From Deltaproteobacteria bacterium (lineage in GTDB: Bacteria; Desulfobacterota; Syntrophia; Syntrophales; UBA2210): a stretch of DNA of 11,063 nt. The position numbers and the translations under genes were made by a program. How positions within the stretch are numbered: the stretch's first letter is position 1; every line of letters begins with the position of its first letter. A model generated the notes under the pieces. It did not search any database. It worked only from the letters and a program-made list of their open reading frames with translations, and was not told the DNA's origin. Where the stretch lies: NCBI GenBank assembly GCA_019313735.1, contig JAFDAR010000073.1, positions 1 through 11,063 on the forward strand. Direction: 5' to 3'. Shown here piece after piece: positions 1-6,377 of this stretch.

Positions 1-251
1 GAAGGCTCGTCTTTTCCACAGCGGCCTACGGGAAAGAACTGGACGCGATAAAGAAAGGGACCTGCGTGGCAGTGTTCGGTCTTACCATGGACATGGAGGA
101 CATCCTGATACGCGGAACGTTCATGGGAACCAGACGGTATCGGGGAATAAAACTGGGCGCGATAGACATAGAATGGGTGTACAACTCCATGCCGCCAAAA
201 GCGGGACAGATCTATCCCGAGGTGCGGTTAAAACAAGTCGTGGATTTCTGA
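1..251 (+). CDS. C-terminal part of a probable pyridoxamine 5'-phosphate oxidase-like (FMN-binding split barrel) protein, 5' truncated by the window edge
   Basis: An open frame enters from the left edge (first full codon at position 3) and ends with TGA at 249-251, giving 82 residues without a natural start. The visible part alternates beta strands: a KKGTCVAVFG stretch, then DILIRGTF, RRYRGIKLGAIDIEWVYNSM and a closing RLKQVVDF. The 'strand, IRGTF, G-rich turn, strand' pattern resembles small FMN-binding split-barrel proteins of the pyridoxamine phosphate oxidase superfamily; this is pattern recognition, not a confirmed match. An in-frame GTG at 66 is unlikely to be the true start because the frame is open upstream with the same composition. 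The gene converges on the response regulator, with only a palindromic repeat between the two stops. Substrate and role are unknown. Confidence 0.5.
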   Translation, partial: RLVFSTAAYGKELDAIKKGTCVAVFGLTMDMEDILIRGTFMGTRRYRGIKLGAIDIEWVYNSMPPKAGQIYPEVRLKQVVDF

Positions 252-258
252 AACCAGT

Positions 259-282
259 GGGGACAGGTTTAAACCTGTCCCC
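259..282. repeat. 24-nt perfect palindrome, REP-like element or bidirectional terminator (copy 1)
   Basis: The sequence is GGGGACAGGTTT followed directly by its exact reverse complement. It begins 7 nt after the stop of the plus-strand gene and ends 2 nt before the stop of the minus-strand regulator, so it fills the gap between convergent genes. A near-identical copy is at 8296-8319. A long GC-rich stem between convergent genes could end transcription both ways, but the centre is TTTAAA and no clear U-tract follows. A dispersed REP-type repeat is the alternative, and both may be true. Confidence 0.7.
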
Positions 283-284
283 GA

Positions 285-1625
285 TTATTTCGTATCTATG
301 TTGTAGTTGCGTATCTTCGTCCTCAGGGTTTTTCTGTCAATACCGAGAAACTTTGCAGTCTTGCCTATTTGAAAATCAAAATGGCGCAACGCCTTTTCTA
401 TATGCTCCTTCTCGACATCCACAAGAGTCATCCTTCCCGAATGAGAATCCACTACAGGAACCTTCGTATCCTTATATTGCCCGAAATAAAGAATATCAGA
501 CTGATTTACGATTTCATTTTCACAAAGCACACATAGCCGCTCGACTGTATTCTTCAATTCTCTGACATTGCCTGGCCAACTATATGACATCAAAGACTTT
601 TTCGCCTCCTCCGAAAAACGTCTCACCCTGCTCTTGTGCCTTTTTACATATAAGTTGAGATAGTGTTGCGCTATTGGAATTATATCAAGCCTGTGCTCTC
701 TTAAGGGTTTTATATCTATCGGCACTACTGATATTCTGTAGAAGAGATCTTCCCTGAACTGACCGGCATCCATCTGCGCCCGCAGATCCTTATTAGTTGC
801 TACTATGAGCCTCACATCAACCTTGTCAGCCTTTGAACTGCCGACCCGTGGAACCTCCTGTTCCTGTATGACTCTCAACAGTCTGGCCTGGGTAGCAAGG
901 CTGATATTGGATACCTCATCCAGAAACAGTGTTCCCCCATCCGCTGTCTGGAAACGCCCCTCGCGCGACTGGGTCGCGCCGGTGAACGCGCCCTTGACAT
1001 GACCGAAAAGTTCACTCTCCATCAGATTTTCCACAAGAGAAGAACAATCAACGGGAACAAATGGCTTGTCTCTCCTGCTGCCAAGCTTCTGTATTGCGCG
1101 AGCCACAAGCTCCTTGCCCGTTCCGCTCTCGCCGGTAATAAGAATCGTGCTGTCTGTATACGCTACCCTTCTGATAGTATCTTTTAGCTCCTCCATGCAG
1201 CAACTGTTTCCTACCAAGTTTGGAATAGTACTATCCTTTATTTCCGTGTTGGACACACTCAGGACATTCTTCACCACTTTCCTCAGCTCAACCGCACTGA
1301 ATGGCTTCGTCAGAAAATCAAATGCCCCGCACTTCATGGCATCAACAGCTATCTCTATGCTTCCATATCCGGTGATGATTATGATATGCGCTGATATGCC
1401 AGCTTCCCCTTTAAGCTTTCTCAGAATATCCAGACCATTCATCTCAGGCATCTGCACGTCCAGCAGGATGATATCATAGACATCGTTAAGAGCCATTTCG
1501 AGGCCGTGAACCGCGTTGCCCATATCTTCAATATGATACCCCTCACGTGACAATATCTGACGGCATCCATCACGTATTGACTCCTCATCATCAATGATAA
1601 GTATTTTCCCGACTCCTTCAGCCAA
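285..1625 (-). CDS. Sigma-54-dependent response regulator, NtrC/AtoC family
   Basis: A 446-residue three-domain transcription activator that, when phosphorylated by its kinase, remodels sigma-54 RNA polymerase using ATP. The receiver domain covers about residues 7-122, with acidic pocket D12/D13, phospho-acceptor D56, T85 and K107. The AAA+ domain follows, with Walker A GESGTGKE at 165-172, the sigma-54 contact loop GAFTGA at 212-217 and Walker B LFLDE at 233-237. A Fis-type helix-turn-helix ends the protein (about 403-446). All key residues are present. The start is TTG at 1625: the minus strand has a perfect AGGAGG (1635-1640) 9 nt upstream, while no ATG or GTG lies near the receiver start. 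It overlaps the 3' end of the kinase gene by 8 nt, so the two are probably translationally coupled. Target genes are unknown; I found no convincing sigma-54 promoter in this window. Confidence 0.95.
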   Translation of the reverse strand: MAEGVGKILIIDDEESIRDGCRQILSREGYHIEDMGNAVHGLEMALNDVYDIILLDVQMPEMNGLDILRKLKGEAGISAHIIIITGYGSIEIAVDAMKCGAFDFLTKPFSAVELRKVVKNVLSVSNTEIKDSTIPNLVGNSCCMEELKDTIRRVAYTDSTILITGESGTGKELVARAIQKLGSRRDKPFVPVDCSSLVENLMESELFGHVKGAFTGATQSREGRFQTADGGTLFLDEVSNISLATQARLLRVIQEQEVPRVGSSKADKVDVRLIVATNKDLRAQMDAGQFREDLFYRISVVPIDIKPLREHRLDIIPIAQHYLNLYVKRHKSRVRRFSEEAKKSLMSYSWPGNVRELKNTVERLCVLCENEIVNQSDILYFGQYKDTKVPVVDSHSGRMTLVDVEKEHIEKALRHFDFQIGKTAKFLGIDRKTLRTKIRNYNIDTK

Positions 1626-3681
1626 CCCTTTTATCCTCCTCAGTTTCGTTCCGCTCAGGACTATCAGCCTCTTTCGCAGGCAGAAAAACAGAAAATGTTG
1701 TTCCCTGCCCTGGCTCGCTCTCTACATCGATAAAACCATCGTGTTTATGCACTATTCCATAGGCGATGGACAGCCCCAGGCCAGTCCCGTGCCCCGGGTC
1801 TTTCGTGGTAAAGAAGGGCTCAAATATATGGGCCAAGTGGGCTTTCTCTATTCCCTTACCGGTATCCGAGATAGTGATCTTGATGGTATGAGAACTGGCC
1901 AGAAGACATATTTTCTCCATTTCCATACTTTCTCCCGCACCGGATGGAAATCTGCTAATCAGCTTTGTCGCCACGGTCAGTCTCCCACCTTCAGCCATCG
2001 AATCGGAGGCGTTGATAAACAGGCTCAAAAAGATCTGCTCCAGCCGTGACCGGTCTCCGTTCACTTGGGGAAGACCCTCCGTTAATCTGGTTTCTATCTC
2101 TATCCCGTGAAACATGGATTGATCCTTCACCAGGTTGAGAGACACCTGAAGCACCTCGTTTATATCGAGCGGCATCTTTTCACCCGAAGGAGTCCGGGCA
2201 AAATTCAGGAGATTCTGAACGATTTCTTTACACCTGTTCGTTTGATATATAATTTTGTTTATATTTTGCCGTGCCAGGCTGTCTTCCGGAAGATCCTCCA
2301 ACACAAGGCTGCTGTAAAGCAATATACCGCCGAGAGGGTTGTTCATCTCATGAGCAACGCCAGCCGCTATCTGTCCGAGAGAAATCAGCCTTTTTGTCTG
2401 TGTCAGTTGCTCAAAGGTTTCCTTAAGCCTGTCATCGCGATCCTTGAGCGACCTGACCATATCATTGAACGCCTTGTCCAACACGCCAAAATCAGAGGAT
2501 TTACTGCTGGGCAATTGATAATTAAGATCACCGGTCGCGATTGTTTCCGTGGCCTGCTTCAGTATGCGCATCCTTTCCATAATGGTCTGTCCCATCCAAA
2601 ATGAGATAATGAAGGCTACAATCATGCCGAGTGTCGTTATACCAAGGAATATCCACATGGTAAGCAGCTTCATGTCCCTGTATTTTGCCTCCAGTATTCC
2701 GACGTAGAGCATTCCTATTATGGTATTGTCTATACTGTACACAGGCACATACGAGCTGAGATACCAGTCGTTGACCACAAACGCCCTTCCAATCCAGTTT
2801 TTGCCCTTTTCAACAACCTTTTCATACACCTCCTTCGATACAATGGTTCCTGTTGCCCTTTTGTAATCCTTCGTCATTACGTTGGTAGATATGCGCACGC
2901 CTCCCTGGAATATTGTGGCAAATCCCATATCACGATCCTTGTATTTTTCGTCGCGGTATACTGTTTCTTTTATCTTGTCCACTATGGCATAATCCCCGTT
3001 AAGCAAAACACCTCCAACAAGTGCACCTTTGAAATCCCCATCCGTGTTAAAGATGGGATAGGCCGCTCTCAGCACCATACCGTCAGATAATAGTTTCTCC
3101 CCGGTCTCTACGGATCGGGGCGTTTCTACTATGGATATCTTAAGGCGCTCCGAAAGCAGGGGGTTCTCCCTTTCTATTCTTTCCGAAGAAATCAGTTCAG
3201 TTGCCGACAGGGGCGTTTTCTTATCAAGGCATTCCCGTATGACCGGATCCCACAGGACATTATCCCCTTTGGCTGCGGGGTTGGAGGCCCTGTACCGCAC
3301 GGTGCCTTCGGCATCCACCAGGGAAAGCATGTCAAGACATGCACACTCGGTCCCCTGCCCATTTTTCACCTCCGTTCCCGCGCGTATCAACCCCTTCAGG
3401 TCTTCCAGCGCGAGCATATCGCCGGAAGAAATAGCATCGCCAAGATGAGACCTTAACGCTGTACAGCGGACCTGGAATGCCAGCCTTTCCATGTTGTGCT
3501 CATAAATGAGTCTCGCGGTATTTATATCCTGCTGCACCCTTCTCTGCGCCTCATCCATGGTATTTCTGTTGATTATCTTTATGCCAGCGAACGTAGCCAC
3601 TATGCCTGTAATACAGGTGGCTACCAGGAATCCCAGCACAAGGCGTTTCTGCAGGCTTTCTTTGAAGATATCTCTTAACAA
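1618..3681 (-). CDS. Membrane sensor histidine kinase with periplasmic Cache-type domain, HAMP, HisKA and HATPase
   Basis: A 687-residue kinase and the evident partner of the regulator that overlaps its stop. Order: short cytoplasmic N-terminus, transmembrane segment about 13-35, a roughly 300-residue extracytoplasmic sensor, second transmembrane segment about 339-363, HAMP linker to about 417, dimerisation domain with phospho-accepting H444 in GVAHEMNNPLGG, and a catalytic ATPase domain with N557, DTGKG (606-610), EPFFTTK and GTGLGLS (632-638). The sensor's membrane-proximal part (FQGGVRIST, GRAFVVNDWYLSSY, IGMLYVGILE) is typical of Cache_3-Cache_2 domains, which usually bind small organic acids; the ligand here is unknown. 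The start is TTG at 3681 with GAGG 8 nt upstream; nearby ATG and GTG codons on the minus strand run into stops. It lies 51 nt downstream of yggU and may share its transcript. Confidence 0.95.
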   Translation of the reverse strand: MLRDIFKESLQKRLVLGFLVATCITGIVATFAGIKIINRNTMDEAQRRVQQDINTARLIYEHNMERLAFQVRCTALRSHLGDAISSGDMLALEDLKGLIRAGTEVKNGQGTECACLDMLSLVDAEGTVRYRASNPAAKGDNVLWDPVIRECLDKKTPLSATELISSERIERENPLLSERLKISIVETPRSVETGEKLLSDGMVLRAAYPIFNTDGDFKGALVGGVLLNGDYAIVDKIKETVYRDEKYKDRDMGFATIFQGGVRISTNVMTKDYKRATGTIVSKEVYEKVVEKGKNWIGRAFVVNDWYLSSYVPVYSIDNTIIGMLYVGILEAKYRDMKLLTMWIFLGITTLGMIVAFIISFWMGQTIMERMRILKQATETIATGDLNYQLPSSKSSDFGVLDKAFNDMVRSLKDRDDRLKETFEQLTQTKRLISLGQIAAGVAHEMNNPLGGILLYSSLVLEDLPEDSLARQNINKIIYQTNRCKEIVQNLLNFARTPSGEKMPLDINEVLQVSLNLVKDQSMFHGIEIETRLTEGLPQVNGDRSRLEQIFLSLFINASDSMAEGGRLTVATKLISRFPSGAGESMEMEKICLLASSHTIKITISDTGKGIEKAHLAHIFEPFFTTKDPGHGTGLGLSIAYGIVHKHDGFIDVESEPGQGTTFSVFLPAKEADSPERNETEEDKRVG

Positions 3682-3732
3682 TCCCTTGCCCTCACCGCAT
3701 GGGTGGAAAAGGAAAACTTCGCGTTCCTTCTT

Positions 3733-4014
3733 CTACACCACTCTCTCGATGTCTTTCCTGTTTATTCCTGAAATTGAAACTTTTTTATTTTTTGATCTGT
3801 GACCGGCTATGATCTCTATTTGAGACTTTTTTACACCCAAGATGTCTGAAAGGAATTTTATACACTCTTTGTTGGCCGCGCCTTCAACAGGGGGCGCCGT
3901 TATCCTGATCTTCAGGGCGTCGCCCTGAACACCCGCAAGCTCGCATCTGGACGCGCGTGGAATAACCCTGATATTGAATACAACACCATCCGTTGTCTCA
4001 CCGACCGGGATCAT
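3733..4014 (-). CDS. yggU: DUF167/YggU family protein
   Basis: A small soluble protein of 93 residues with the family signature: RVIPRASR near the N-terminus, LKIRITAPPVEGAANKECI in the middle (about 34-52), then an LGVKKSQIEI..G..SKNK block. Biochemical function of the family is unknown. I chose the ATG at 4014 because AGAGG lies 5 nt upstream; an in-frame GTG at 4032 would add six acidic residues but has no ribosome binding site, and a stop at 4045-4047 closes the frame. It is downstream of yggT on the same strand (85-nt gap), matching the common yggT-yggU association in bacteria. Confidence 0.9.
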   Translation of the reverse strand: MIPVGETTDGVVFNIRVIPRASRCELAGVQGDALKIRITAPPVEGAANKECIKFLSDILGVKKSQIEIIAGHRSKNKKVSISGINRKDIERVV

Positions 4015-4099
4015 GTCTTCCTCTTGTTCCACGTATCCGGAAACTCAATCTGGTTATTTATGTCCAACGGCATAAGATTCACAAACAGGTGCCTTCCAT

Positions 4100-4399
4100 T
4101 TATCTGAAATTAACCGCGATCTGCAGCATGGTTTTTACGAGAAAACTCTGCAGGAACACAATCACCAGAATCACAATAATCGGAGAGAAATCCATGCCGA
4201 GACCTCTCAGCGGGATCAATCTCCTGACCTGGTAGAGCACAGGCTCTGTGACGCTATATAAAAATCGTACTATCGGATTGTAGGGGTCGGGATTCACCCA
4301 TGAAATCAGAGCCCTTATGATGATGAGCCACATATATAAAGTAAGCCCAATATTGACAATCCTGGCAAGCGCCTCTATAAAGTTTCCTAATACAAACAT
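4100..4399 (-). CDS. yggT: YggT family small integral membrane protein
   Basis: A 99-residue membrane protein with two hydrophobic segments (about 8-30 and 70-91) separated by the family motif RALISWVNPDPYNPIVRFL and EPVLYQVRRLIP. The second segment is preceded by the usual GMDFSPIIVIL. The family is linked by neighbourhood to cell-envelope and division functions, and in plants to membrane complex assembly; no reaction is known. The ATG at 4399 has AAGGGG 5 nt upstream. An in-frame TTG at 4456 would add 19 polar residues without a ribosome binding site and is unlikely. It is first in the leftward unit and lies head to head with proC; in many bacteria yggS, proC and yggT run in one direction. 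Confidence 0.92.
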   Translation of the reverse strand: MFVLGNFIEALARIVNIGLTLYMWLIIIRALISWVNPDPYNPIVRFLYSVTEPVLYQVRRLIPLRGLGMDFSPIIVILVIVFLQSFLVKTMLQIAVNFR

Positions 4400-4427
4400 C
4401 TCTTCCCCTTTAGATTGAAATAGGTTA

Positions 4428-4456
4428 TGAATAGTAATTGCTGTTTTAAAAGTCAA
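4428..4456 (-). promoter_or_regulatory. Candidate sigma-70-type promoter for the yggT leftward unit
   Basis: On the minus strand TTGACT (4451-4456, five of six matches to the -35 consensus) is followed after 17 nt by TATTCA (4428-4433, a poor -10). This would start transcription about 20 nt upstream of the yggT ATG. Only spacing and the -35 box support it. Confidence 0.3.
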
Positions 4457-4501
4457 GACTTATGTTTCCCGGAAGGACAGAAAAGACTGTGCTTACCGGA
4501 A

Positions 4502-4507
4502 TATAAT
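4502..4507 (+). promoter_or_regulatory. Candidate -10 element for proC
   Basis: A perfect TATAAT lies 42 nt before the proC ATG inside the divergent yggT/proC intergenic region. No good -35 box lies 16-18 nt upstream (the sequence there is A-rich), so the call rests on the -10 box and on position. Confidence 0.3.
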
Positions 4508-4549
4508 TTATCTTGCACAATCTGCAAACAGGGAGGTTATCACACGGAA

Positions 4550-5107
4550 ATGCCGGAAAAAAAGATATGCATCATAGGCGGGGGAAACATGGGAGAGGCG
4601 CTCGCCGGGGGGATCATCTCAAGCGGCCTGGCGCAGGTGGAGAATATAACCATACACGACATACGAAAAGAACGGCTTGCGTATTTCAGGGACAAATATC
4701 GTGTATGTGTGTCGGATGACATCACGGGAGCCATAAAGACCTCCGACATTGTTATCCTGGCAGTCAAACCCCAGAATATGGAAGAGGTATTACGGGACAT
4801 GGCCGATGCCGTCGCGGACAGACTCGTCATATCGATTGCGGCAGGCATCACCCTCGGATTTATAGAGAAACGCCTGGGCGAAAAGATCCGCGCAGTCAGG
4901 GTAATGCCAAATACGCCCGCCCTCATAGGTGAAGGCGCAACGGCCCTTGCAGGCGGGAAAAACGCCACGGACAGCGATATCGCCACAGCCCGCCGGATAT
5001 TCGATTCCGTGGGGCTCACAGTCGTTGTCAAAGAAGAGCTCATCGACGCGGTTACAGGCCTGAGTGGAAGCGGTCCCGCCTATGGATTCATTATCATAGA
5101 CGCTTAG
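4550..5107 (+). pseudogene. proC: Pyrroline-5-carboxylate reductase, N-terminal and central part; frame broken
   Basis: ProC reduces 1-pyrroline-5-carboxylate to proline with NAD(P)H, the last step of proline synthesis in the cytoplasm. This 185-residue part has the Rossmann motif IGGGNMGEALAGG (about 8-20), the AVKPQNM segment, SIAAGIT, the RVMPNTPALIGEG signature and VTGLSGSGPAYGF. It then ends abruptly at IIIDA followed by TAG (5105-5107), where intact homologues continue with a conserved helix (DALADAGV and onward). The remaining C-terminus is found one frame over, directly downstream. The start is ATG at 4550; GGGAGG lies 13 nt upstream, a little far. Upstream codons in this frame are not ProC-like. 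If the break is real the product lacks its dimer-forming C-terminal domain and should be inactive. Confidence 0.9.
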
Positions 5108-5289
5108 GCGCCGCTAAACTCTGCCTCAACGGAGACAAGACGCCGGCCCAGCTCACAGATATGGTAACATCCCCCGGAGGCACCACCATAGAAGGCATAA
5201 AGGCGCTCAAGGCCGGGAAGATACAGGAAATCCTCACGGCAGCGGTGGAGGCCGCAACAAAGAAATCGAAGGAATTGGGGGGGGAATAG
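5104..5289 (+). pseudogene. proC: Pyrroline-5-carboxylate reductase, C-terminal part in a shifted frame
   Basis: In the frame beginning TTA at 5104 the sequence reads LGAAKLCLNGDKTPAQL, then DMVTSPGGTTIEGIKALK, and ends KKSKELGGE with TAG at 5287-5289. MVTSPGGTT is the hallmark C-terminal ProC motif. Homologues carry about 23 more residues between the IIIDA end of the first part and this VLGAAK-like segment, so the genome appears to lack about 70 nt here. With those residues the two parts total about 269, the size of E. coli ProC. There is no start codon or ribosome binding site of its own, so it is the tail of the broken gene and not a separate gene. A run of eight G lies just before the stop. 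Confidence 0.85.
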
Positions 5290-5313
5290 CCCGGCCGTGG
5301 CATTTCTTCTCAT

Positions 5314-5760
5314 CTACAATTTCTTTTCGAGATTTTGTTTTATATGATCTATGAAATCTTCTGTGTAAACCCGCCGATTTTTCGGATCAGGATCGGCAAC
5401 CAGCATAAGGTCACCTGTCATGATCCCGCTTTCAACGGTCTCTAATGCGGCAGCTTCTACCTTCCGTGCAAATTCACCGACCTCTGGTGTTCCGTCAAGT
5501 TCCGCCCTTTTTTGCAGACACCCTGTCCAGGCAAATATAAGCGCCATGGAGTTTGTGGATGTCTTCTCACCCGCAAGATGTTTGTAGTAGTGCTTCTGAA
5601 CGGTTCCATGAGCCGCCTCATACTCAAAGTATCCTTGTGGAGATACGAGGACGGAGGTCATCATGGCAAGGCTTCCATTAGCGGAAGCTAACATGTCCGA
5701 TATGACGTCTCCGTCGTAGTTCTTGCAGGCCCAGAGCATGCCGCCTTCCGAAACCAGCAG
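5314..5760 (-). pseudogene. icd: NADP-type isocitrate dehydrogenase, C-terminal part in a shifted frame
   Basis: Reading the minus strand from 5760 gives LLVSEGGMLWACKNYDGDV, then MMTSVLVSPQGYFEYEAAHGTVQKHY, EKTSTNSMALIFAWTG and a C-terminal helix ending NLEKKL with TAG at 5314-5316. SEGG..WACKNYDGD carries two of the metal-binding aspartates, and EAAHGTV..H with TSTN forms the cofactor-binding region of homodimeric eukaryotic-type isocitrate dehydrogenases. The frame is open farther upstream to a GTG at 5793, but those residues (5761-5793) are the wrong-frame image of the N-terminal part. It has no ribosome binding site and is joined to the N-terminal part by a deletion. The end converges with proC, 24 nt away. 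Confidence 0.88.
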
Positions 5761-6377
5761 TCTATCTTCTGGTCGTATGCGTATGTAAAGCACGCCCGGG
5801 CAAAGCTCCTGATGGACGGCTCTGTGTTGTGAATTCCCTGGATAATCCCGGGGACCGTAAATTCATGAATGACTTTTCGCACAGGTTTTCCTCCGTCGCC
5901 GGGCGTGAAAACCAGTTCGGCAATGCCGGGCTTTGTTATCCTGATTTCCTTGTTTTCATAGATATCGCCATACGCGTGCCTTCCGATATGAATCGGTCTC
6001 TTCCAGTTCACAACCGCCGGTTTTATGTTTTTGGTTAGAATAGGCGCCCTGAAAACGGTCCCATCTAACATCCCCCTGATGGTTCCGTTGGGGCTGTCCC
6101 ACTGTTTCTTGAGACCGTATTCTTCAACCCTGTCTGCGTTGGGTGTAATGGTGGCGCATTTTACGCCTACCTTATATTTCATGATAGCGCGGGCAGAATC
6201 GATGGTGACCTGGTCGTCGGTTTCGTCCCTATTCTTAAGTCCAAGGTCGTAGTATTCAGTCTCCATATCGAGATACGGCAGGAGCAGTTTATCCTTGACC
6301 ATCTGCCACATAATCCGGGTCATTTCATCCCCATCCATTTCTACTATCGGTGTTTTTACTATGATCTTCTCGCTCAT
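5688..6377 (-). pseudogene. icd: NADP-type isocitrate dehydrogenase, N-terminal part; frame broken near 5760
   Basis: The enzyme oxidatively decarboxylates isocitrate to 2-oxoglutarate. Residues 1-206 match the eukaryotic-type family: VEMDGDEMTR (12-21), GVKCATITP (71-79), SPNGTIRGMLDGTVFR (95-110) with substrate-binding S95, N97, R101 and R110, and IGRHAYGD (131-138) with R133 and Y136. The match ends at AYDQKID near 5760. The next 23 residues to the TAG at 5688-5690 are unrelated and are the shifted image of the C-terminal part. About 50 residues present in the family (from the LSTKNTILK region to RLIDDMVA) are missing, including the conserved Lys (human IDH1 K212) and the metal-binding Asp (human D252). 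Start is ATG at 6377, with AGGAG 8 nt upstream overlapping the aconitase stop, so icd was coupled to acn. Confidence 0.9.

Noticed and set aside
2107..2604. Plus-strand open frame opposite the kinase HAMP/HisKA region
   Set aside because: The sense strand encodes unmistakable kinase motifs, and this frame has no motif or ribosome binding site.
4540..5043. Minus-strand open frame opposite proC
   Set aside because: It mirrors a conserved ProC sequence, is rich in Ser/Ala/Pro typical of antisense frames, and has no start signal.
5099..5110. Programmed frameshift or translational bypass in proC (and likewise icd, acn)
   Set aside because: Changing frame would not supply the missing conserved residues. 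Sequence is absent, not inserted, so recoding cannot restore the proteins.
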